NCBI GenBank assembly: GCA_036346395.1
Contig: CM070611.1
Span: forward strand, 23,694,473 to 23,758,472
DNA: 64,000 nt
From: Hsuehochloa calcarea
Taxonomy: Eukaryota; Streptophyta; Magnoliopsida; Poales; Poaceae
Reading direction: 5' to 3'
Both the position numbers and the translations under genes were made by a program. The notes under the pieces are model-generated. The model was not told where the DNA came from and made no database searches. It was given only the letters and a program-made list of their open reading frames with translations. Below are positions 56,629 through 64,000 of the stretch, in pieces; position 1 is the first letter of the stretch; every line of letters starts with the position of its first letter.

Positions 56629-57360
56629 TCAAAACAGCCCAATTGGACTAATAACCCCTAACTCTCCCCGCAAAGCAGCAAAACGAGAAGAATCAAGAGC
56701 CTTAGTGAAAATATCAGCAAGCTGTTGCTCTGACTCTACAAAGTGAAGCACAACATCACCCTTCTCAACATGGTCTCTAAGAAGATGAAATCGAATATCA
56801 ATGTGTTTAGTTCTGGAATGTTGCACTGGGTTTTTGGCAATATTAATCGCAGAAGTGTTGTCACAGAAAAGAGGAACACTTCTCAAGGATAACCCATAGT
56901 CCCGCAGCGTGGATAAAATCCAGAGAACCTGAGAGCAGCCACTGGCTGGAGCTACATACTCGGCCTCACCGTGGATCTGCAAACCAAGACTGCTCTAGAA
57001 GACCAAGAAACAAGAGATGTGCCCAAGAAATGAGAAGTGCCGAAGTACTCTTCCTATCCACTCTACACTCCAAAAATCAAGATCGTAAAATGCTCGAATT
57101 GAGAGAGTCAAGAAGAAGAATACCAGAGTCCAAAGTCAAGCGTATCTTGAAGGTACCAAGATGCGACGTCTCGCTGACGATGAAAAGCACGAGGAAGCTC
57201 AAAGCGAGCGCACGGACATACGGCAAATTGTATGTCCTACCTCGACGCAGTAAGATAGAGGAGGAGCCAATCATATCAGCGGTACTCTTCCGTCCACGGG
57301 CTCTCCATCCTCATCGTGGTCCAAAGACGGTGGTTGTAGCAATGGGAGTAGACATTGGCC
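56629..57360 (-). pseudogene. RT8 RNase H and end of polymerase
   Basis: The 117-residue frame 56629-56982 has GEAEYVA (Glu), PLFCDNTSAINIAKN (Asp) and KHIDIRFHLLRDH, and ends naturally with ADIFTKALDSSRFAALRGEL. The stretch 56983-57360 contains the polymerase thumb and RNase H start in shifted frames and several stops; it looks rearranged compared with RT3. It is the C-terminus of the polyprotein. Confidence 0.88.
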
Positions 57361-58217
57361 TATCGCTTCCCATATTGAAGCGCCAAGAAGGTCCTTTGTA
57401 TACTTACTCGTTGAACGAAGGTGCCTTCTTTCAGTTGCTTGATTTGAAGACCAAGGAAGAATGTCAACTCTCCCATCATGCTCATCTCGAACTCACTGCT
57501 CATAGAATCTGAAAATCTGGACACTAAAGCATGAGAAGAACCACCGAATATAATATCATCCATATAAATCTGAACCAACAAGAAATCACTGCCATGCCTG
57601 AGAGTGAACAAGGTTTTATCAACCATTCCTATTTTGAAATCATTTTCAAGCAAGAAACTCTTAAGCCTGTCATACCAAGCTCTAGGAGCTTGCTTCAATC
57701 CATACAGGGCTTTAGAGAGTTTAAAAACATGGTTTGGGAATTTTTGATTTTCAAAACCAGGAGGTTGCTTGACAAAGACCTCTTCCTCTATGAAGCCATT
57801 CAAGAAAGCACTTTTAACATTCATTTGAAAAAGCTTGAAACTCTTGGATGTTGCAAATGCTAAAAGAATGCGAATGGCTTCCAATCTAGCTACTGGAGCA
57901 AAGGTCTCTTCAAAGTCTAAGCCTTCTACCTGGGAAAAACCTTGAGCTACGAGTCTAGCCTTATTGCGAACAACTAACCCATCCTCACTTTGCTTATTTT
58001 TAAAAATACATTTTGTTCCAATAACATGAGAATCAGAAGGACGCTCAACTAAAGTACAGACTTTGTTCCTTTCAAAATTTTCAAGCTCTTCATGCATGGC
58101 ATTGACCCAAGAGGCATCAGATAAAGCATGGGTGATATCTCGGGGTTCAAAAGAAGCGACAAAATCAGAATGTGCATGAGAATCAGGAGAAATAAACCTG
58201 AAGCGAGTGACTCGCTA
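57360..58217 (-). pseudogene. RT8 reverse transcriptase, catalytic motif intact
   Basis: The frame continues from integrase after a TAG at 58215-58217. It contains IGTKCIFKNKQ, NKARLVAQGFSQVEGLDF, ETFAPVARLEAIR, MNVKSAFLNG, YGLKQAPRAWYDRL and the catalytic YMDD (57555-57566), then FEMSMMGELTFFLGLQIKQ. The frame is lost after about 57400. This is the only copia reverse transcriptase in the window that keeps the catalytic box. It would copy element RNA into cDNA. Confidence 0.93.
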
Positions 58218-59801
58218 TTGAAGATCCCCAATCATCTGCTCAGGTGGATGTTGTCGCTGAATGCGAAGAGGTGCTCCTGGTACAGAAGTAGCCTCTACCC
58301 CATGAGTTGTGGAGGTAGGAACAGAGCCACTCAGATCGTCGGTGAGGATTGGAGGAGGCTGCTCAGCTGAAGTTGGAGTAGTAGTAGCAGGCTCTCCACC
58401 CCTCTCAGGAATAGCTGAAGGATGGATCGGGTCCTCATCCTCAGAGTCATCATCGACGAAGATGCTTTCTTGAATTTCAGGAACCTGTGTACCTGAAGCA
58501 TCGGGTCTAGTACCAGAACTAGCCTCATCAAAAGTGACATCGCAAGTCTCAACAATTTTGTTAGTGTCAACATTAAAAACACGATAGCCACGAGAATGAG
58601 CAGGATATCCAAGAAATATACCATCAAAACACCTAGACTCAAATTTATCAAGGTTGCCATGTTTAAGAATGAAGCACTTGCAACCAAAAATCTTGAAATG
58701 AGAGACTTTAGGAGAATGACCAAATCTAAGCTCATAAGAGGTCTTCCCAACCACAAATCTCAAGAAAACCCTATTGGAGATATAACAAGCAGTAGAGATC
58801 GCCTCAGCCCAAAATCTCCTAGGAGTAGAATGCTCATCCAACATGGTCTGAGCCATCTCTACAAGGGTCATGTTCTTCCTTTCTACAACACCATTCTGCT
58901 GGGGAACTCTAGGAGAAGAAAACTGATGCTCAATTCCCCTATCAGTGCAGAAGGTAGAAAAAGAAGAATTATTGAATTCTGTCCCATTATCACTCCTAAT
59001 AGCTCTCAAAGCTCCAGGAAAATCAACAGCAAGTCTAAGGACCAAATCTCTAAAGAATCCAAATGCTTCGTCCTTAGAAGCTAGAAAATAAACCAATGAA
59101 TACCTGGAAAAATCATCCACAACCACCAGCACATACCATTTCCCACCAGCCGACTGAACTCTAGAAGGACTGACTGTGTCTAAGTGAAGAAGCTGTCCTG
59201 GTCCATCACTCATTACCAAGGTACGAGGTGGGTGGGAAGCAGACACCATCTTACCATGACGACAGGGCGAGCACACAAGATCTCTAACAGCCTTCAGCCT
59301 AGGCAAACCTCTAATCAAATCCTTACAACTGACTCTAGTCAAGTGGTCAAAACCAATATGCCCAAGTCTACGATGCCACAAGACAAGATCATGAGAATCA
59401 GAGGCTACGAGACACCTAGGACTAGAAGCTGAAGAGATACTGAAATTAGCACAAAAGATCTTCTCAAATCTGGAGATCTTAAAAACAAGCTCACCCAAGG
59501 AATCTAGAACTCTACACTCACCACTTTTAAACCTCACTTCTAGACCCTCATCAAGCAGCTGAGAAACAGATAGAAGATTATACATCAGCTTACTTACCAA
59601 AGCGACGTCTTTAAGCATGAACTTGTCGTTGACGCGCACAGTGCCCTTTGCAGTCACGGTCCCTGTAGACGCATCCCCAAATGTAATCAATTCGTTGCCG
59701 GATGCACGTGTGAGGGAGGAGAACCATCTAGAATCTCCGGTCATATGTCGAGAACACCCGGAGTCAACAAGCCATATGTCCTCCTTCCTCACACGACGGA
59801 C
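58215..59801 (-). CDS. RT8 protease and integrase, open over 525 codons
   Basis: This is the longest open frame in the window. It begins at an in-frame TAG (59802-59804) after gag; the computed start is not a true initiation site. The protease motif DSGCSRHMTGD is at residues 10-20. Integrase follows with the zinc site (HRRLGH about 138, CSPCRHGK), LLHLD (about 205), IRSDNGTEF and PQQNGVVERKN with the catalytic Asp, Asp and Glu, and the C-terminal FGHSPKVSHFKIFGCKCF and GYPAHSRGYRVFN. An acidic, Ser/Pro-rich linker (about 435-510) leads to reverse transcriptase, where TAG (58215-58217) ends it. It is a retroelement polyprotein segment, not a host gene. Confidence 0.93.
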   Translation of the reverse strand, partial: VRRVRKEDIWLVDSGCSRHMTGDSRWFSSLTRASGNELITFGDASTGTVTAKGTVRVNDKFMLKDVALVSKLMYNLLSVSQLLDEGLEVRFKSGECRVLDSLGELVFKISRFEKIFCANFSISSASSPRCLVASDSHDLVLWHRRLGHIGFDHLTRVSCKDLIRGLPRLKAVRDLVCSPCRHGKMVSASHPPRTLVMSDGPGQLLHLDTVSPSRVQSAGGKWYVLVVVDDFSRYSLVYFLASKDEAFGFFRDLVLRLAVDFPGALRAIRSDNGTEFNNSSFSTFCTDRGIEHQFSSPRVPQQNGVVERKNMTLVEMAQTMLDEHSTPRRFWAEAISTACYISNRVFLRFVVGKTSYELRFGHSPKVSHFKIFGCKCFILKHGNLDKFESRCFDGIFLGYPAHSRGYRVFNVDTNKIVETCDVTFDEASSGTRPDASGTQVPEIQESIFVDDDSEDEDPIHPSAIPERGGEPATTTPTSAEQPPPILTDDLSGSVPTSTTHGVEATSVPGAPLRIQRQHPPEQMIGDLQ

Positions 59802-59804
59802 CTA
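59802..59804 (-). other. In-frame TAG between RT8 gag and pol
   Basis: The frame reads MFSDCAI, TAG, VRRVRKEDIW and then the protease DSG. gag and pol are therefore in the same frame, separated by this single stop. It may be a mutation or a programmed readthrough stop. Confidence 0.8.
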
Positions 59805-62083
59805 AATAGCACAATCAGAAAACATCCGTGCCTCAAGATCAAGTTAGTGATAAATGATCTAGGAATCCAAGATCGAGAAGCACGATGCACGGGAGCAGCA
59901 GAGAAACAAGCAGAAACATGATCGTGAATAAAATCATAAGGATGCACATGAGAACCACCTAGACCTCTCCGAAATGATCTACCAAAAGATCGATACTCCC
60001 CCTGTCTAGGTGCTACCCGTGGTCTCTCCTCACGATATCCTAATCCAACATGCTGCCTAGACCCACCAAAAGAGTCTACAAAGTTCTCTACGAATCTAGG
60101 CCTATATGTGGTCCGATAAACAGGCTGCCTAGCTCTAGAGACTACAGCTGGAGAAAGGACTCCTCTAATGGATCTCAAGGCGCTCATCCTCTCTTTTCTC
60201 TCAAGTTTTGCTCTCCTGAAGCAGAACTCAACGGTGTGGCCTTCTTTCTTGCAGAAGGTGCAATGGTACTTGACCTTTTGAGGGTCTGTACTGAAGGAGT
60301 AAAAGCATCTTTCTTACCAGAAAGAGTTTTAGCAAAACCTGCGGATTTGAAAACAACCTTGGAAGGCTTAGGAGGTTCTAGCTCAAACAAACCATTTTTC
60401 ACAACTCTAGCAATCTTAGGTGGGTTTTTCTTGGAATGCTCTAGGGGATTGAAACCTAGGCCACTATTTTTCACGCTCACCTTGGATTGATCAAGAATCA
60501 TGTTGAGTTTCTTTTTCCCACTTGAAAACTTCTCAAGAGTCACCTTGAGGTAATCACTCTCTTTAATTGGACCCTCACATCTAGTACACTTTCTAGACTT
60601 GATTACCTCATCACGTTTACTCTTAAGAAGAGCCACTTCCACTTTGAAGGCCTCACAAGACACACAATAGGATTCCTTAATCCTATTCAACTGCTCCCTA
60701 AACTTGACTCTAAATGCCTCTTGAATCTGACCAATCATAGTTTCAACTTCAGCACTCAAAACACAAGAGGTAGAATCAATGACTTTCTTAGAAGCAGTAA
60801 GAGACATGGATTTTTCAATTTTAGCTTTTTCTTCAAGAGTCCTGTTTAAAGCTTCAATCTCAATTGTAAGCTTGGGACAATTTTCACAAGAGGCAGCTCT
60901 AGAGTAAACAACCATTTCAGTCATCTCTTGCATCTTAATCCTATTATTCTTACAATGAGAGCATGTGTGACTAGCATCAAATTTTTGCAATTCCTTCAGG
61001 GCGCTATCCAATTTTAATTCAAGTAAAGCACAGTTAGAGCAAGTTAAAGAAATAGCTTCCATGGCAGTCACATCAAGAGAAATAGCATCTAAGTAAACAG
61101 AACTAGACTTGAGAGATTCTAGTTCATCAAGAGCATCTTTTAGTTGATTAGCAACAGAGGAATCAGCAGATTTCAAGCTTGTCAATTCTTTAAGCAAGCT
61201 AGTGCAGGAATCACAAATATCATCAGGATTAATAGATTTAAGCCTAACAACTTCTAGGTTCAAATTATCAATCATAATGTCCTGCTTCTTAATTATTTTT
61301 ACTTGCTTATGCAATTTCTGTTCAGCAAGCACCAAAGCCCTTTTCATGTCAGCAATTGAAGGGCATACCTCATCAGGATCACTAAAAGGATCCTCATCGT
61401 TGGAGGAGTGGCTGTCGTGGCTGTTCTTGGCCATGAAACACATGCCTATGAAGTCATGAGCCTTCTTCTTGCCACGGGAGTCACTCTCGTCGTCCTCCGT
61501 TTCCGAGTCCACATCACTCATGTTTACATTCTCTAGAGCGGCAAGAACCCGGCTGACAAACTTGCGATAGTTTGTCTTCTTGGGTTTTGCATACCTCTCC
61601 TAGGGATGTCTTCGTGTCTCCTTCTCCTCCTTCCCCTTTAGCTTGGGGCATCTGGAACGAATGTGGTTTGGCTCACCACATTCGAAGCACGTGATAGGTC
61701 CACTTCTCCTCCTATTCCTCACCTTGTTGTACACTCTCGTGAATTTGGTGGATAGGAGGGCTAAGTCATCCTCGGGTAGTTTCTCAAGTTGCTCATCGCT
61801 CAAAGATTACAAAGCAGATAATGAAAAACCAGATGAGCTACAATCGAGAGAATCAGAAGAACAACCCTTGGATTTGTCGACCACTAATGCCATCGACTCT
61901 GTCTTGGGGAGACGCGAGATAAAATCAATCTCATGCGTCTTCAACCTCGAGTATAGCTTATCCATGGTAAGCTCACTCATGACAAGATGTTGTCATTGAT
62001 GGAAGTGATCTTCATTCCCTGCACCTTCACATCAAGAGCACCCAAAAGTCGACGTGCATTTTCGCACTCGAAAAAGACTAGGT
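59805..62083 (-). pseudogene. RT8 gag with two zinc knuckles, N-terminus cut by RT10
   Basis: From the N-terminal side: the first knuckle CFECGEPNHIRSRC with SDEQLEKLPEDDLALLS upstream (61600-61803, preceded by a stop near 61809); then a 445-residue frame (60184-61521) with an acidic start (SDVDSETEDDESDS), a long coiled coil with repeated CxxC pairs (CDSCTSLLKEL, CSHCKNNRIKM, CENCPKLTIEI, CVSCEAFKVEV); then the second knuckle CTFCKKEGHTVEFC (about 60218-60262) in a shifted frame. Relative to RT9, RT8 has four rather than three T at 60276-60279, which shifts the frame before the second knuckle. The end reads LEARMFSDCAI up to a TAG at 59802-59804. Confidence 0.9.
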
Positions 62084-64000
62084 TGTCGGATCCCAAAATT
62101 TCGATTCGAATCCTCGTGTTTCGTGCACTAGTCCAGATCACGCTAGTGCACACAAGTGTTAACAAAGGTGGATATCGATCCACACAAGCGAATAATAGCG
62201 TAAACGATAAATAAATAATGGTTTGACCTTACGGCCGAGTTTACATTTATTTAAGCCACGCAGGCTAACAGAGAAATAAAGCAATGAAACATAAACGGCA
62301 ATGCATCCCATCGATTCACCACAGCAACCGATCGGGGTCAAGACCTCGCGATTAGGCACCTTCGATAAACTCCTCCTCGAAAGTCGTGAAGACTCCTCCT
62401 CTTACGCTTGATTCACAAAACAAGCGTGAGTACACACCGTACTCGCAAGCCACACCACAGAGATGCAATATATATATACATGCTGGCTTTTTACAAGGGA
62501 AAGGCATTCGGTGGTTCTTTTGCATAAATGCAATGTTTGCAATTTAATAATAAATATACATTGATAACAAGTAAAACAATTAGATAACAATAATTTGATA
62601 ATTGATTTCACAAAGACGCACACAGCTTAACCGATTATTCACATAGCCAGATGATTTATATCACACAGCTCCCTTCCCACACAGTTTTATGAAAAACTAC
62701 CCCTAGTGTGAATTTCCCGAGCATGCCCATGACCGCGGACGCGGCTATTCGAATAGATTATATTATACTCTGCAGAGTTGTACACTTTACCCACAAGATA
62801 TAATTAGTGTAGCTAGCACTAATCATAACAAAGCATTTCGGATCCGCATCGCACTATGCTAGGCCCGCCTCAAAATGTATATGTGGTTGTACAGATAGGC
62901 TCACCAATGGCACACATGGTGAGGTCCTTAATTGACCAAGGCAAGACTACCATTTGCTAACTATGCCACACGATTAGCTCCCATGCACACAGCTTCACAC
63001 ACCCACCATTTCACACAAGATCCACCACATGCCCCGCCTAAATCCTTTTCCACCCGGTTGATTAAGTGCAACACATGCCATAACAAAGACACAAGACACA
63101 CAGATTTTACCACACAGATTGCATATTCACTTAGTCAGGTTTAAATAACTGCAGTTTCACATGACATGGAGATTCGTGGCATGGCTAAGCAATCTAATCG
63201 CACTAACCAACCCACGTTGGTGCTACAATATTTACCAACTAAGTATCAACTAGGGTGACAAAGGATCAAGGCATAACAATTATACAAGGAAGGCATAACA
63301 AAATGGAATTAACTACTACACCCAAAACATTTAAATAAATACTTGAATTAAGATGCAGTAATTTAAATTAAAATACTTTTAGCAAACTGGGAATCAAGAT
63401 GGTCAAGGGTATAGCTTGCCTTGGAAAAGGTTCAGGTGCTGGTCTTGGTCTTGGAAAGCTCCTTCTTCCTCAAACCCTCCGTATATCGTCAAGTCTACTC
63501 ATAACGAAGCAAACAACAAGAATAAATAAATAACAGAAGCAATTAACTCCAATAAAATAATTAAAAATCTCCAGTAAATAGATCTTGATTTTATACAAAT
63601 TTAGAAATTTGAATGGATGGATTTGGAGTTAGATGCAAAAGTTATGAGGTTCCAAAGTTTGAAACAAAAGAAAACCCTAAAAATAGGATTTATTGAATTC
63701 GAATTATTTCTCAACGAAAAATCGGATTATTGCGCAAGCATGACATCGACATGACGTCACCACAGGAAAACCGGAAAAGATAATTAAAAGAAATCGACGT
63801 GTGGGGCCCACACGCCGTGGACACGCCCACGCGGACCAGTCCACCGAGCCTCAAGATCCGGTTTGCCGAGTGGCGCGCCGCGGCGCGTGGCGCCGACGCG
63901 GCGCCACGTTCTTGACGCACGCGCGAAGAGGCGAGGTGGTCGGTGACGGGCGCCCACGTCACGGACGACAACGGCCGCGGCGGCATGCTCTCGACGGACC
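62084..64000 (-). mobile_element. RT10: gypsy-type LTR (start of element or solo LTR), cut by the right window edge
   Basis: It starts TGTCGGATCCC within RT8 gag. Landmarks shared with RT6 in order are GCCACGCAGG near 62255, an ACGCGGCTATTCGAATAG string near 62750, CTTGCCTTGGAA near 63416, GTCTACTC near 63493 and a GC-rich part from 63780. It is therefore a related but diverged LTR family in the same orientation. No interior is reached, so a solo LTR and a full element cannot be told apart. The expected left duplication is TAGGT (62079-62083). Short open frames inside carry no domain. Confidence 0.85.

Larger units (their letters stand above)
45522..62083 (-). mobile_element. RT8: SIRE/Maximus-like copia element with gag-pol, interrupted by RT9 and RT10
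   Basis: RT8 comprises a 3' LTR (45522-45704 and 53514-55234), a polypurine tract, a 1.4-kb non-coding part, pol (56629-59801) and gag (59805-62083). The 5' end of gag, primer site and 5' LTR lie beyond the RT10 insertion, out of the window. The CACTA flank CGGTT (45517-45521) is the expected left duplication; the other side cannot be seen. The LTR start TGTAGGACC, two zinc knuckles in gag and copia domain order identify the clade. It has an in-frame TAG between gag and pol, one in pol and at least two frameshifts. Confidence 0.93.

Overview
The window looks like gene-poor, repeat-packed chromosomal DNA from a grass (Poaceae); I cannot name the genus from sequence alone. The evidence is nested plant LTR retrotransposons of both superfamilies, initiator-Met-tRNA primer sites, a CACTA transposon end typical of grasses, GC-rich LTR segments and intron-like GT/AG junctions in gene remnants. 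No intact host gene, tRNA, rRNA, bacterial operon or CRISPR array was found. Elements are labelled RT1 to RT10 here for cross-reference only.

Left block (1-31461). RT1 is a Ty3/gypsy chromovirus on the minus strand, cut by the left window edge, with one whole LTR (6398-8546). It sits in the LTR of RT2, an older gypsy chromovirus whose pol survives to about 10875. There RT2 abuts the 3' end of RT3, a SIRE/Maximus-like Ty1/copia element on the minus strand whose 3' LTR is lost. RT3 is split by RT4, a plus-strand copia element (15975-30424, 5-bp duplication GTCTT). RT4 itself received two long gypsy-type LTRs without interiors: RT5 (17146-21199) in its leader and RT6 (27004-30008, duplication GCGGG) in its 3' LTR. 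RT3's gag start codon and 5' LTR resume at 30425.

Middle block (31462-45521). RT7 (31462-38040) is a non-coding LTR retrotransposon built almost wholly of GC-rich tandem arrays with periods near 74, 86, 103 and 75 bp; it interrupts the RT3 5' LTR, which ends at 38594. Then comes the only non-retroviral stretch: decayed exon-like sequence, a 1.26-kb tandem duplication carrying two broken copies of a small GRF-zinc-finger-like gene with TATA boxes and upstream 120-bp repeats, a possible LINE remnant, about 1.2 kb with nothing recognised, and a CACTA transposon end (44452-45521).

Right block (45522-64000). RT8 is a SIRE-like copia element on the minus strand with nearly complete gag-pol. Its 3' LTR was invaded by RT9, a same-family element that keeps LTRs, primer site, polypurine tract and a decayed gag but has lost all of pol at a 6-bp microhomology (TGTTTT). 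RT10, a gypsy-type LTR, interrupts RT8 gag at 62084 and runs off the window.

Nested order (inner is younger): RT1 after RT2; RT4 after RT3; RT5 and RT6 after RT4; RT7 after RT3; RT8 after the CACTA element; RT9 and RT10 after RT8. Every autonomous element carries stops or frameshifts, so the genes do not work together now. The most interesting signals are the repeated palindromes CGGT-NNN-ACCG in the SIRE LTRs, the RT9 deletion, the RT7 arrays and the duplicated zinc-finger-like gene.
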